Assembly (NCBI GenBank): GCA_016218085.1
Contig: JACREY010000021.1
Span: 62,001-126,000 of the forward strand
DNA: 64,000 nt
Direction: 5' to 3'
Source: Ignavibacteriota bacterium
GTDB taxonomy: Bacteria > Bacteroidota > Ignavibacteria > Tepidaquicellales > Tepidaquicellaceae
Both the position numbers and the translations under genes were made by a program. The notes under the pieces are model-generated. The model saw nothing but the letters and a program-made list of their open reading frames with translations, was not told the origin of the DNA and searched no databases. Positions 17,136 through 27,562 of this stretch are shown one piece after another (the first letter of the stretch is position 1; every line of letters begins with the position of its first letter).

Positions 17136-19100
17136 TCACACCAGCAAAAAATCAATCTTTTTTGTCTCCGTATCTGTATTCAGGATTTTTACTACAACCT
17201 TCTGTCCGATGCGGAAAGTTTTTCCTCTTCGGGCACCGATTGCAGCGTGTTTCTTCTCGGAGTATTCGTAATAATCACCTTCTATATCCCTGAACCTGAC
17301 CAATCCCTCTATAGCCATTTCAATTATCTCTACAAACATGCCATAATGAACCATTCCTGAAATTATTCCGAGGAATTCGTCTCCCAAGTGATTGCTCAAA
17401 TACTCAATCTGCTTAAGTTTTATGATTTCCCTTTCTGCCTGTACAGCATTCTGTTCCATTGCAGAAGACGTTTTGCAAACATCGGGCAGAATCTTTTTAT
17501 AATATTTGATTTTTTTGTGAACGAAATTCCTGTCGGATGCAAAAGACAAATAGTCTTTCAGAATCCTGTGCACGATTAAATCCGGATACCTCCTTATAGG
17601 AGAAGTGAAGTGAGTGTAATCCATAAAACCAAGTCCGTAATGCCCGATATTCTTTTCATCATAAATTGCTTTTGCCATGGAGCGGATAAGCAAATCATTT
17701 ATCAAATATTCTTCCGGTTTATCTTTTATGGAATCGAGCAGGGCTTTAATCGAGTCTTTGTCATCCACGTGCAGCCTGTATCCGAACTGCGAAACAAATT
17801 CCGAAAGGTTATTGAGCTTTTCTACATCCGGCTCTTCGTGAATCCTGTATATAAAAGGAAAGTCCTGCTTTTGCTTTTTCGCCAATCCGGTTACAAATTC
17901 AGTCACGCATTTATTTGCAAGAAGCATAAATTCTTCTATCATCCTCATAGAATCAAGACGCTCTTTCACTTTAATGCCGGTAATTCTGCCGTCAGCATCA
18001 TAATCGAATTTCACTTCGCGCGATTCGAAATCAATGCTACCCTCTTTCATTCTCTTTTTATAAAGCTGTTTTGCAACCTTATCCATCAGGGTCAGCTCTT
18101 TTTTAAAATCTCCTTTCTTCGCATCAACAATATTCTGTACTTCTTCATAGGTAAACCTTCGTTTGCTGGCAATTATTGATTTGAAGATTTTATAATCTTT
18201 CACTTTGAAGTTTTTATTCAGTTCTATATCGATTGAAAATGTCATCCTGTCCTGATTCGGCTTTAGCGAGCAAATATCGTTTGATAGTTCTTCGGGAAGC
18301 ATTGGTATAACACTGTTTAAAAGATAAACGCTTGTTCCTCTTCTTAAAGCTTCATTATCGAGTTTAGAATTCTCTTTTACGAAATAGGAAACGTCTGCAA
18401 TATGGACTCCGAGTATGTATCCGCCCTCACCGGTTTTTTCAATCGATACAGCATCATCGAAATCTTTTGCATCGGCAGGGTCAATAGTAAAGCAGATTCT
18501 CTCCCTGATATCCTTTCTTCCGCTGCTGAAATCGCTTAATTCCAACCGAACGGTTTCATCGTTAAAGTTTTCGACTTCACGCATAGCTTCTTCAACAACA
18601 TCCACTGGAAAATTTCTTTCAAGGTTGTATTTTCTTGAAATCGAAACAATTTCGGTGTCAACATTTCCCGCTTTACCAAGCACCTCAATAATTCTGCCTT
18701 CGGGTTCTTTATTATTTTCTTCAGGGTCATAGTTAATCAATTCGCATACGACCTTATCGCCTTCCTTTGCATTCAGATAATTTTTCTTTGATATATAAAT
18801 ATCATTTTTAATAATTCTGGAATCCGGTATGACATAACCGAAATATTTATTTTTTTCAAATCTGCCGGTAACTGTGAGAACTTTTCCCGGAGCAATGCTG
18901 CCCGGTTCTTTTTTATCTCCGGTTTTTACATAATACCATTTTCCTGACCTTATAACTTTCTTTTGTCTAACAAGCTCATTAAGCTGGTTTCTAAGCTCTC
19001 CCTGAAGCCTTCTGTCAATTCTCATTCTTTTTAGAATTGAATTAAACTTCAATGATTCGCCTTCTTTTTTCTGAAGAACTTTGAGAATTTGTTTTTCCAA
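17136..19100 (-). CDS. rnr: Ribonuclease R
   Basis: The 654-residue protein has an N-terminal winged helix (1-~60), cold-shock/OB segments (~75-180), the RNB catalytic domain (~190-540) and a C-terminal S1 domain (~570-654). The catalytic aspartates are in TIDPADAKDFDDAVSIE; further RNB motifs are YLLNSVIPMLPEELSNDICSL and HFTSPIRRYPDLIVHR. It degrades structured RNA 3'-5'. The lysine-rich tail of the long enterobacterial enzyme is absent and it ends soon after the S1 domain. It follows tamB by 11 bases. Confidence 0.93.
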   Translation of the reverse strand: MEKQILKVLQKKEGESLKFNSILKRMRIDRRLQGELRNQLNELVRQKKVIRSGKWYYVKTGDKKEPGSIAPGKVLTVTGRFEKNKYFGYVIPDSRIIKNDIYISKKNYLNAKEGDKVVCELINYDPEENNKEPEGRIIEVLGKAGNVDTEIVSISRKYNLERNFPVDVVEEAMREVENFNDETVRLELSDFSSGRKDIRERICFTIDPADAKDFDDAVSIEKTGEGGYILGVHIADVSYFVKENSKLDNEALRRGTSVYLLNSVIPMLPEELSNDICSLKPNQDRMTFSIDIELNKNFKVKDYKIFKSIIASKRRFTYEEVQNIVDAKKGDFKKELTLMDKVAKQLYKKRMKEGSIDFESREVKFDYDADGRITGIKVKERLDSMRMIEEFMLLANKCVTEFVTGLAKKQKQDFPFIYRIHEEPDVEKLNNLSEFVSQFGYRLHVDDKDSIKALLDSIKDKPEEYLINDLLIRSMAKAIYDEKNIGHYGLGFMDYTHFTSPIRRYPDLIVHRILKDYLSFASDRNFVHKKIKYYKKILPDVCKTSSAMEQNAVQAEREIIKLKQIEYLSNHLGDEFLGIISGMVHYGMFVEIIEMAIEGLVRFRDIEGDYYEYSEKKHAAIGARRGKTFRIGQKVVVKILNTDTETKKIDFLLV

Positions 19101-19111
19101 TTTAGATGGTA

Positions 19112-22100
19112 TTAAAATTTTATTTTGTAATAGAGCATACCGCCGGTTCTGGAATTTCCGGAAAGGCTCTTATTCTGGTTAAACGGGTCCACGGTTCTTT
19201 CAAACATGAATATCAGGTTATTGGAGAGGCTTTTAATTTTAAGAAGTTTATTAAGCGGATACTCAATTGCAATGTTAGTATTTGATAAATCCCTGAAGAT
19301 CTGTCCGCCCAATCTAACGGTCGCATCTCCGAACTCCGCAGTTATTCTAATATCAGTATTCTGAGCAACATTACCGTTCTGGTTCGTATTATAATTGATA
19401 TCAGTATTTACAATGAAAGGAATGTAGTTCTGCATAACGCTTGTAAGGTATTGCGAAACATATGATGTACCGACATTTGCGCTGACATTCGAAACGAGGT
19501 TCATTCTCTGGTCTGCATTAAGTTCGTCAGTAAATTTACCGAAGAAAATATAGCTTGCAGCTTCCTGGTCAGGGCTTCCTCCTCGGGGATTGCCATTTAC
19601 AAGTATTTTCCAGTCAAGTTTCATCTTTGATGTTTCCCCTGTTACTTTTAGGTTGATATTGACAGTTCTTGTATTCCTATCATCTTTCGGGTCAACCGAA
19701 ACCGAATTATAATCCGCTTCAATATTAAGTTCGGGATTGATTATATTTCCTGTAAAATTCAGATCACCGGTAGCTTCGAAATTTTTATAAAACTTATAGT
19801 AACAATTATCTTCGAGGGTTACTCTCCCCCTCACGTTAAGCGAATCATTATCGAGATTACTAAATGTGAGGTTTGTATTCACGTTGCCGAAAAATTCCTG
19901 CCCGGTTTTTTCTTCCAGCACGAAGTTCACATAAAGTTTTTTTTCAGTTCCGATTGATATATCATAATAGAACGGGCTTTTTTTCTGTAGTAATTTAGTC
20001 AAACCGCTTACCTTTGACAGGAAATTGTTATCAAACGGATCGAGTCTTTTTTTATCAGCAGTTTTGAGGCTGTCTTTGAGCTTGTTTTTAAACCAATTAA
20101 GGCTGTCGCTGCTGAAACTAGCAGAATCGAAAAACACTTTATAGATGTAATTATCAGAATAAAGGCTGTATGCTTCTTTTTTAAAAGGAGGGATATAAAT
20201 TCTTCCTTTTGTAAGAATAAGATTACCGGTCATATCAAGTCTATCGGGATTGCCTTTAAGCATAAGTTCAGGAGTTCCGGTTTTAGCATACAATTCACCG
20301 TATACACCCATTATATTCTGGGAAATCTGGTTATCAAGAACTTTAATTCTGCCCGTCATAATAAGTTCAAGGTCATTCATCTCAAGATTCGTAAAGTCGA
20401 TGTAGCCTTTTACCTTGAATGCATTTTGGTCTTCGTAAGGAGCAAATATTCTAATGCCGGGGAATAGAAGTTTCTGGTCCTGTGTAGCAATATCTGCAAG
20501 AAAATTATAATTCATACCAGTCATATTCAGCTTAAATTTTCCGTTTTTAATATTCATATTACCTGACAGAAGCGGGCGTTTAACTTTTCCTTTCACGTCA
20601 ATTGCTCCGTTCATATTTCCACGCAAACGAGAGATAACAGGAATTATCTGTTCGAGAATATTAATCTGAAAATTCTGAGCCGAGATTTTAAGGTTTATAT
20701 CATTTTCGAGAAGGTTATCTCTTTGTTCCTTTTCACGAAAAGTCTGGAGCGGATTCTGCAAAGGTATTTCACCCTTAATCTGCATATTGCCTTCGTTGTT
20801 GACATTTGTAAAGGAAATCTGCGGATAAGCAGCATTGTTATGATAGCCAAGCAGAGCATCTATCCTGCCCAGTTTCACTTTCTGAAGTCCGAGAACTTCT
20901 GTATTCAATTCCGCATCCAGTTCGGGGTCGTCGAGATTTCCCGTATATTTAATTGAAAACCTTCTAAGCTCTCCTGTTATCACTTTTTCCTCTTCAATAT
21001 CCGGGTTAAGAAATCGCTGGAACTCGCCGACTTTTATTCTCTGACCTCTGACTTCCAGTTTGCTGTTTTGATTCAGGGAGTAATACCCTCTTACCATCAT
21101 TCTCTGTTTATCGGGAGTGGTAAGTCTGAAATTCTCAAATTCGATTACATTATCTTCATTCGAATCGAGCATTTTGTAATTAAGTCTGATTGATTGTCCG
21201 TTCGAAATGCTGTAATTCTTGTATCCGAAACACAACGTATCTAAAAGAAGTCTTACGGATTTCCCTCCGGTCGAAAATCTTCCGAGTGATTGAACTTTTA
21301 CCGTAGTATCTATATTACCGGTGAGCATGAATAAGCCCTTGTCCATTCCGTAGTTCACCCTGAAAGTGGTCGTATCAAATTTTCTGTTAGCCGCAATAAA
21401 ATCATAAGACTTCATATCAAGATTTGCAAATGTAATTCCTGTCTCTTTATTTTGAGTATAATCATTTTTCAGATCAATATCTACGAGGCCGTTTTTAAAC
21501 ATTATTGTTGAATCCCTGTAACTGAATTTATCAATTTCTCCGGTAACTTTCATATTAAAGATGTTCCTGCTGTTGTATATCTCACCATTTATCTTACCGC
21601 TGAATTTTATGGAACTGTCTTTGAGAAGTACATATACCGGATGAATATCCTTTACCTTCAGACTATAAGATAGGTATATATCAGACGGGTCAGAAAGTTC
21701 AACAGGTTTATCGATTCTTGCACTTACGTTTCGGATGTTCTGAAATGTAAAATCCGAATTCAAACTGTCTTTTTCAAATTCTTTCTGAAATTCCCCGGAT
21801 ATATTTCTGAAATTAGAAGCTATAACATTGGGAAGAGATAAATACGAAAATTTACCTCTTGCTTCAAAATCAAAAATATCAGAGACAAGGAATACATGCC
21901 TTTCTTCACCGTTCTTTTCAATTTTAGCAGTCAGCTGAACCGGAGGAATAATAAAATAATCAAAATTAGACTGAGTGAAGTTCAAATTATAGCTCCCGAT
22001 TATTTCATCGGGGTTGTAACCTTCTCCCTGCATGTCGAATACAAAGTTCAGATTGCTTTTGTCGTCTTTATTATTTGTAAATGTAGAAATATCAAGGCTC

Positions 22101-23749
22101 TGGACATTTCCTTTCACGTTATATTTTGGTCTGGATATATCCTTAACATCTACCATTCCCTGCACTTTCGTCGTGAGTGAATTAGAAGAATAAGAAAGCT
22201 CAAGGTCAAGGTTTCCAGAGTTTGCCTTTATGGTTCCGTTCGTTTTAGAAATCCTCTGTCCGTAAAAGTCTGAATTATTGATGTCAAAATCAATATTACC
22301 GACCAGAGTTCTGTAATCGAAACCTTTTCCATTAGCTTTAATTTCAGAATTAATATTGCTTTTGAGCTTATCGTTTTTAATTATTCTTCCTATATCCAGA
22401 TTCCTGGTGGAAAAATCCGCATTATACTCGAATTTTCTGTCTTTCAAATCGAGATAAGTTTTCCCTTTTACATCACCCGCACTAGTTTTTATATCATATT
22501 CAGTATTAAACTTAACCGGTTCTCCTTTGAACGTGAATGATGCAGTGACTTTTCCTATATGGCTGTAATCAGGGATAGGAAGACCCGGAAGATGGTTTTT
22601 GGTATCAGCAGGATCGAGTTCTGCTTTTTTTACATTCACATCGAGATATAATTTTTTTGGGTCGTGCAGGTTATCGACTTTTCCGGATACTGATAAATTC
22701 GAATTGCCGGTTTTAATCACAAGATTTCTTACATTAATATCATTATACTTCCCGTCCGCTTTAATCTGGCAATAGACTTTACCGTTTAAAAAATCTATCG
22801 ACGGGAGAAAAAAAACGAGGTCGTCCGAATCGAATTTATCCGCCAGCAAGTCAATGTACGCATTTTTATCCTTAAAGTTTTCATAAATGACTTTTTCTTT
22901 CAGAGGGTTAAGGTTTTCAATATATGCCTCATTAATTACAATATTGCTTCGCGTAGTGATGATTTGAAAATTCTTAAGACTTGATTTATTATCCTGAAGA
23001 ATCGATGCTTCGAAAGTCAGTTTTTTCAAATCAATCAGTGAGTTTGTATTCAGTGTTATGTTTTTTACATTAACAAATTTTTCATCGGGGTGATAATAGC
23101 CAGAAAGGTTGATATTCAGATTTGTAACATCGAGATTATCAATATCCATACCTGATATATTTGGCATGCCGATTTCCCTGATGGATTTATCAGAATTTTT
23201 TTCCGCAAGGAACCGCACAGCACCGTTAATAAGCTCGAAGTTTTTAGCGGTAATTTTCCAGTCGAACTCCTTTTTGACAGTATCCTCTTCCTCCTCCTGT
23301 TTTTCGAGAAGGTAGGCAAAGTTCCAAACAGATTCACCTTTTTTGTTCAGTATTTTTGTGAAATTCAGCTGAGGATTCAAGAGAGAAACAGATTTGATAA
23401 AAACTTCTTTTTTCAGAAGTCTAAGCAGGCTGTAGTTAGCATCGAGTTCAGAAACTTTAAGCATAGTGTCATTTTTAACCACGAGGTTTACATTCTTAAG
23501 CGTAAATCCGCGGACAATAGTGCCTTCGATCGAGCCCGCATATAGCTTGCTGTCCTTTTCAGCAAGTGATTCGTTAATAGTTTTTACAGCATAGTGCAGA
23601 AACCAGTTTTTAAAAAAAGGAGTCTGAATAAATATCACCAGACATATCAGTAGTGTAAGAAATGAACCAGTCGATATGAAAATAAACTTTAAAAGTTTTC
23701 TAAAAAAACTTTTAGTCTTTTTTGTATTCTCTTCTTCCTTAGTTTTCAA
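19112..23749 (-). CDS. tamB: TamB/DUF490-family envelope protein
   Basis: The 1545-residue protein has an N-terminal transmembrane anchor (about 18-42), a very long beta-rich AsmA/TamB body of repeated short beta strands (dozens of LxVxGxV- or LDLKxx-like units), and a DUF490 C-terminal block (about 1150-1545) with LTKGRIYIPPF, VRLGGQIFRDLSN and the end YYKIKF. The family forms a hydrophobic-groove tube across the periplasm, involved in outer-membrane protein insertion and phospholipid transport. Its partner is an Omp85 barrel; one is found at 51289-53325. It overlaps rfaE2 by 11 bases and precedes rnr. Symbol by homology to the family, not proven orthology. Confidence 0.85.
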   Translation of the reverse strand: MKTKEEENTKKTKSFFRKLLKFIFISTGSFLTLLICLVIFIQTPFFKNWFLHYAVKTINESLAEKDSKLYAGSIEGTIVRGFTLKNVNLVVKNDTMLKVSELDANYSLLRLLKKEVFIKSVSLLNPQLNFTKILNKKGESVWNFAYLLEKQEEEEDTVKKEFDWKITAKNFELINGAVRFLAEKNSDKSIREIGMPNISGMDIDNLDVTNLNINLSGYYHPDEKFVNVKNITLNTNSLIDLKKLTFEASILQDNKSSLKNFQIITTRSNIVINEAYIENLNPLKEKVIYENFKDKNAYIDLLADKFDSDDLVFFLPSIDFLNGKVYCQIKADGKYNDINVRNLVIKTGNSNLSVSGKVDNLHDPKKLYLDVNVKKAELDPADTKNHLPGLPIPDYSHIGKVTASFTFKGEPVKFNTEYDIKTSAGDVKGKTYLDLKDRKFEYNADFSTRNLDIGRIIKNDKLKSNINSEIKANGKGFDYRTLVGNIDFDINNSDFYGQRISKTNGTIKANSGNLDLELSYSSNSLTTKVQGMVDVKDISRPKYNVKGNVQSLDISTFTNNKDDKSNLNFVFDMQGEGYNPDEIIGSYNLNFTQSNFDYFIIPPVQLTAKIEKNGEERHVFLVSDIFDFEARGKFSYLSLPNVIASNFRNISGEFQKEFEKDSLNSDFTFQNIRNVSARIDKPVELSDPSDIYLSYSLKVKDIHPVYVLLKDSSIKFSGKINGEIYNSRNIFNMKVTGEIDKFSYRDSTIMFKNGLVDIDLKNDYTQNKETGITFANLDMKSYDFIAANRKFDTTTFRVNYGMDKGLFMLTGNIDTTVKVQSLGRFSTGGKSVRLLLDTLCFGYKNYSISNGQSIRLNYKMLDSNEDNVIEFENFRLTTPDKQRMMVRGYYSLNQNSKLEVRGQRIKVGEFQRFLNPDIEEEKVITGELRRFSIKYTGNLDDPELDAELNTEVLGLQKVKLGRIDALLGYHNNAAYPQISFTNVNNEGNMQIKGEIPLQNPLQTFREKEQRDNLLENDINLKISAQNFQINILEQIIPVISRLRGNMNGAIDVKGKVKRPLLSGNMNIKNGKFKLNMTGMNYNFLADIATQDQKLLFPGIRIFAPYEDQNAFKVKGYIDFTNLEMNDLELIMTGRIKVLDNQISQNIMGVYGELYAKTGTPELMLKGNPDRLDMTGNLILTKGRIYIPPFKKEAYSLYSDNYIYKVFFDSASFSSDSLNWFKNKLKDSLKTADKKRLDPFDNNFLSKVSGLTKLLQKKSPFYYDISIGTEKKLYVNFVLEEKTGQEFFGNVNTNLTFSNLDNDSLNVRGRVTLEDNCYYKFYKNFEATGDLNFTGNIINPELNIEADYNSVSVDPKDDRNTRTVNINLKVTGETSKMKLDWKILVNGNPRGGSPDQEAASYIFFGKFTDELNADQRMNLVSNVSANVGTSYVSQYLTSVMQNYIPFIVNTDINYNTNQNGNVAQNTDIRITAEFGDATVRLGGQIFRDLSNTNIAIEYPLNKLLKIKSLSNNLIFMFERTVDPFNQNKSLSGNSRTGGMLYYKIKF

Positions 23750-24209
23750 GTCCTTTAAGTTTATTGATAGTACCTGTCGTGGAATAATTATCCACGTATT
23801 TAAGACTGATAACTTTCCCGCCTGTTTTTTTGACTATATCAGCGCCGACAATTTCATCTTCTTTCCAGTCACCTCCCTTGACCAGAAAATCCGGCACAAC
23901 TTCCTTAATTAAATTATACGGTGTATCTTCAGTAAAAATAATAACTGCATCAATGACTTTCAGCGAATCAAGCACATAAGCCCGGTCATTTTCATTATTA
24001 ACCGGTCTTGAATCTCCTTTAATCCTTTTTACGGATTTGTCTGAATTAAGACCTATCACAAGATAATCACCGAGAGTTTTGGCCTGCTCCAGATATTCTA
24101 TGTGCCCTCTGTGGAGAATGTCAAAACATCCGTTTGTGAAGACCAGTTTTTTATTCTGTTCTTTTAATTTCTGTCTGACATTAGTAAATTCACCTATCAC
24201 GTATATCAT
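23739..24209 (-). CDS. rfaE2: D-glycero-beta-D-manno-heptose 1-phosphate adenylyltransferase
   Basis: The start is placed at the ATG at 24209: the upstream gene ends TGA and this ATG follows after one base (TGATATG), whereas the longer open frame to 24284 would add 25 residues unlike the family. The 156-residue nucleotidyltransferase shows VFTNGCFDILHRGHIEYLEQ (the HxGH site), LVIGLNSDKSVKRIKG, RPVNNENDRAYVL and the EDTPYNLI...VKGGDW block. It attaches AMP to heptose 1-phosphate. In enterobacteria this domain is fused to the kinase as HldE; here it is a separate protein. It is probably translated by coupling to rfaE1. Confidence 0.93.
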   Translation of the reverse strand: MIYVIGEFTNVRQKLKEQNKKLVFTNGCFDILHRGHIEYLEQAKTLGDYLVIGLNSDKSVKRIKGDSRPVNNENDRAYVLDSLKVIDAVIIFTEDTPYNLIKEVVPDFLVKGGDWKEDEIVGADIVKKTGGKVISLKYVDNYSTTGTINKLKGLEN

Positions 24210-24210
24210 A

Positions 24211-25206
24211 TCAATAATTATTTTGCTTAATCCGGTTAACAAGGTTTTTCTTAACAATCGGAACGATACCCACTTCTTCAACAACTATTCCGGCTGCAAT
24301 ATTCGCAACTTCAACGGCATCGATAATGCTCGCACCTCCTGCAAGCATCACAGCTATAGTCGAGATAACCGTATCGCCCGCACCCGAAACATCAGAAACT
24401 TTTCTTGCGTGAGTTTTGGTAGTATGAATTTTAATTTTACCTTTTTCTTTTCTTAAAATTTTCATGCCATGCTCGCCGAGTGTAAGAACAAGATTCGTGC
24501 ATTTGATTTTATTGAAAAGTTCAACAGCATTCTTTTCAAGCTCGGATTCGTTCTTTGCCTTTTTGCCCAGTGCATCTTCAAGTTCTTTTCTGTTCGGTTT
24601 GAATACAAAAACATTTTTATACTCCATAAAATTCTCAAACTTCGGGTCCACTAGCACTTTTATTTTATTTCTTCCTGCAAAATTAATAATTTTTTTTATC
24701 AGAGATTTTGTCAGCAGTCCCTTATTATAATCCTGAAGTACTATAATACCTATATTATCCGAATGCTCATCCAGAATTCCAAGTATTTTCTTTTCCGTTG
24801 ATTTACCGATTTCCTCTTTTGATTCGCTGTCGATTCTCAGGAGGTGATGGGATGAGGCGATAACCCTGGTTTTACATGTAGTCGGTCGGTTAGCATCTTC
24901 GATTAGGCATTCTGTTGACTGATTCTGCCCCTTCATCACTGTTTTGATTATTTCTCCTTCAGCATCCTTTCCAATCAATCCTATTAAGACGGGTTCAGAA
25001 TGGAGTGTCTTGATATTCAGACTTACATTAGCCGCACCTCCTAATTTAGGTTCGGTTTTCTTAATGTCGAATACCTGAACAGGTGCTTCAGGAGAAATTC
25101 TTGTAACATCGCCGATTAAATACCTGTCGAGCATTATATCGCCGATAATGCAAATTTTTCTTCCCGAAGCTTTTGAAAAGATTTTATCTATTTTATTCTT
25201 TATCAT
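24211..25206 (-). CDS. rfaE1: D-glycero-beta-D-manno-heptose-7-phosphate kinase
   Basis: The 331-residue PfkB-family sugar kinase shows GDIMLDRYLIGDVTRISPEAP (about 22-42), LGGAANVSLN, CKTRVIASSHHLLRID and the catalytic-anion loop VSDVSGAGDTVISTIA near 275-290. It phosphorylates heptose 7-phosphate at C1. The length corresponds to the N-terminal domain of fused HldE. No gene for the next phosphatase (gmhB) was seen in the window. Confidence 0.94.
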   Translation of the reverse strand: MIKNKIDKIFSKASGRKICIIGDIMLDRYLIGDVTRISPEAPVQVFDIKKTEPKLGGAANVSLNIKTLHSEPVLIGLIGKDAEGEIIKTVMKGQNQSTECLIEDANRPTTCKTRVIASSHHLLRIDSESKEEIGKSTEKKILGILDEHSDNIGIIVLQDYNKGLLTKSLIKKIINFAGRNKIKVLVDPKFENFMEYKNVFVFKPNRKELEDALGKKAKNESELEKNAVELFNKIKCTNLVLTLGEHGMKILRKEKGKIKIHTTKTHARKVSDVSGAGDTVISTIAVMLAGGASIIDAVEVANIAAGIVVEEVGIVPIVKKNLVNRIKQNNY

Positions 25207-25255
25207 CCGGTAAAATTAACTTTATTTATATGGTTATTCAATGAAATAAATACTA

Positions 25256-27562
25256 TTAAAAATAATTAAACACAAAATTCAGGAAATTGTCTCCCTGGTA
25301 TCGCTGTGAGAAGAATACCTGAAGGCCATTCTGAGTAATTATCCTGTAAAAATTAATATTTGTTTTCTTAGCGAGTTTTTCTATATTCGTGTTCGGAAAC
25401 ATTGCTATTATACTTCCGAGATTATATGAATAAACAACGGAGTCTTTATTAGATGAAGTTTCCTTCGGTCTGATTTTTACAGAGTCCTGAATCTTATTCA
25501 CCGTTGTGTCTTTAATTCCCGCACCTTCAGTTCTGTAAAGTGAATTACCCCTGTAAAGCACAAGGTCCTTTTTCTTTTTTGAGTCATATACCCTCAGTGA
25601 AAGATTGTATACACCGCTTTCGAACATATAGTTATTCATTCTTCTGGAATAGAAAATCACAGCAAACGGTTTAAGAACAATTATGCTTCTGACATCATTG
25701 TAGAATACGAGGTCCTCGATATTCCTGTCTGAAAATATTCTTTTAGTTTCGGTATAAACTACGGAATCATCCTCGACAGACTTAATATCTATCACTGCAT
25801 TATACCTATCGAAATCGAGATTTTCATAATCTATGCTGTCGAGAATATTTTTATTGACTGCGCTCCATTCGATTGTTATTGTCTGCGGATTAAATCCGAA
25901 ATTAGAATTATCAATCTTTACATCCTTGACCGCAATTGTCTTGTTAAAGTTTATCAAATCCGGATTTTTTTCAAGGGAATTGATATTTTTTGCAAAAACG
26001 GAAATGGTCGAGTCAGTAAGGTTTGATTCAATATCTTTAATATAAAAAATCTTGTATTCTCCAATCTCTTCATTTTTAAGACTCAATTTTCTCAGCTTTT
26101 CAACATAGCTGTCGCTTTTTACGACTGCCATAGAAATTCTGTTTTTTTCAAAATAATTTTTCAGGTCCAGAATGTTAAGTTCTTCGTCTGTCGGTTGTCC
26201 CTTCTTCTTTTTTGTTTTCTTTTCTTCTGTTTTAATCAGCGGGAAATTGCCGAGTACAAACTTTGCCGGATTATTTGAGAGTGCCTGAACTGCAAATACA
26301 TCATAGTACCCTTCCACTTCCTCGAAATAAATTTTCTCATCCTTCGCAATATTTTTCTCAATCTGGTCTTTAAGCAGCAAGCCTGTTTCTATTGTGTCAG
26401 CTCTGAAGGACTGGGGGTAATAAAAGCACCAGATATAATTCACAAGAATTATAACAATAAGAAAAGACACAACCAGTGTTTTTCTGAATTTAAAAATCTG
26501 GTACACAGCAAATGGAAGGAACAGAAGAGCATTTATCACAATATATCTCGAAATCATATTTGTTCCGCCCGTACCTGCAAGTCCCTGAAGCATAAGAAGA
26601 GTAAGTTCTAGCATATTGAACATTGCAAAGTAAAGCATCATTTTGCTGAAACCGTTTCTGTCCGAAAACAATCCCCGTACAAAATCCCAAGCGACCTTTA
26701 TGGAAAGCACGGTAGTCAATGGAGCAATATAAAATAAAAAAGTCGGATATTGTATAAGCCTTTGCAGGTACTTAGCCGAGCCGTAATCTTCATAAATTTT
26801 ATTTGTCTCCTTTGCAAAATAGAATACGTCTTTGTAGTCAATATAATTTAATACAAGCCAGACAACAACGGTTACGATCGAAATAAGAGAAATCAGAACA
26901 TTTTTTGTAACTTCCCGCGAATATTTTTTTTCAAATCTGTAATCCATTGCAACAAATAAAACAAATACGGCACTAAAGAGCCATCCTTCATATCTGAACA
27001 TATTCGAGAACATAAACATAGCAGATGCGGCATAAAGAAACAATTTATTGCCCGCGGAGGTTTTCCATTTAATAAAATAATATATTCCTACAATCACAAA
27101 GAAAAAGTAAATAGATTCAGGTAGGCCTGAAATGCTAAGCCATACCTGGAATGGAAAGACGCAAAATAAAAGAGACGAGAAAAATGCTGTTCTTTTGTCG
27201 AAGCAGATTTCAATTACATTATAAAAAAAGTAAAGTGTAAGAGTAGAAAATATAATATTCACGGTTGTCGCAGCGACGAACAGGTTTTTTATAAAAAGCA
27301 TCGCTATTCCGTTAACCCAAAAATGCCCTGAAAGCCAGACTCCCGAATGCAGTTCGGGTTTTTGAAGCCATTCAAAGGATTTCACAGTCCTGCAGAAGTC
27401 ATCTGCGGAGAGCCATTTATATCCGCTCTGAAACAGCGAGAACTGAAGAAAAACTTTTATGGCAAGAAGCAATATATATATCAGATATTTTCTATCAGAA
27501 AATAAGCCAACAGTAAATTTTACTTTTTCAGATATTTTATTATTTAAATCAGGAATGTTCAC
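25256..27562 (-). CDS. GT-C type membrane glycosyltransferase (ArnT/PMT-like)
   Basis: The 768-residue protein has about ten hydrophobic segments in the first 400 residues and a soluble C-terminal region. The first loop, after the first membrane helix, contains SADDFCRTVKSFEWLQKPEL, the acidic pair typical of dolichyl/undecaprenyl-phosphate-dependent GT-C enzymes. LPESIYFFFVIVGIYYFIKW and FRYEGWLFSAVF also resemble mannosyltransferase-type members. The donor is likely a polyprenyl-phosphate sugar, and the acceptor could be a protein, lipid A or polysaccharide; neither can be read from sequence. The C-terminal half (about 430-768) is predicted periplasmic and not recognised. It overlaps the kinase gene by 4 bases, and rfaE1 follows after 49. 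Confidence 0.7.
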   Translation of the reverse strand: MNIPDLNNKISEKVKFTVGLFSDRKYLIYILLLAIKVFLQFSLFQSGYKWLSADDFCRTVKSFEWLQKPELHSGVWLSGHFWVNGIAMLFIKNLFVAATTVNIIFSTLTLYFFYNVIEICFDKRTAFFSSLLFCVFPFQVWLSISGLPESIYFFFVIVGIYYFIKWKTSAGNKLFLYAASAMFMFSNMFRYEGWLFSAVFVLFVAMDYRFEKKYSREVTKNVLISLISIVTVVVWLVLNYIDYKDVFYFAKETNKIYEDYGSAKYLQRLIQYPTFLFYIAPLTTVLSIKVAWDFVRGLFSDRNGFSKMMLYFAMFNMLELTLLMLQGLAGTGGTNMISRYIVINALLFLPFAVYQIFKFRKTLVVSFLIVIILVNYIWCFYYPQSFRADTIETGLLLKDQIEKNIAKDEKIYFEEVEGYYDVFAVQALSNNPAKFVLGNFPLIKTEEKKTKKKKGQPTDEELNILDLKNYFEKNRISMAVVKSDSYVEKLRKLSLKNEEIGEYKIFYIKDIESNLTDSTISVFAKNINSLEKNPDLINFNKTIAVKDVKIDNSNFGFNPQTITIEWSAVNKNILDSIDYENLDFDRYNAVIDIKSVEDDSVVYTETKRIFSDRNIEDLVFYNDVRSIIVLKPFAVIFYSRRMNNYMFESGVYNLSLRVYDSKKKKDLVLYRGNSLYRTEGAGIKDTTVNKIQDSVKIRPKETSSNKDSVVYSYNLGSIIAMFPNTNIEKLAKKTNINFYRIITQNGLQVFFSQRYQGDNFLNFVFNYF

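Noticed and set aside
23739-24284. Frameshifted fused hldE
   Set aside because: The stop-start junction TGATATG and the family-length products fit two separate coupled genes better than a broken fusion. Both domains are intact.
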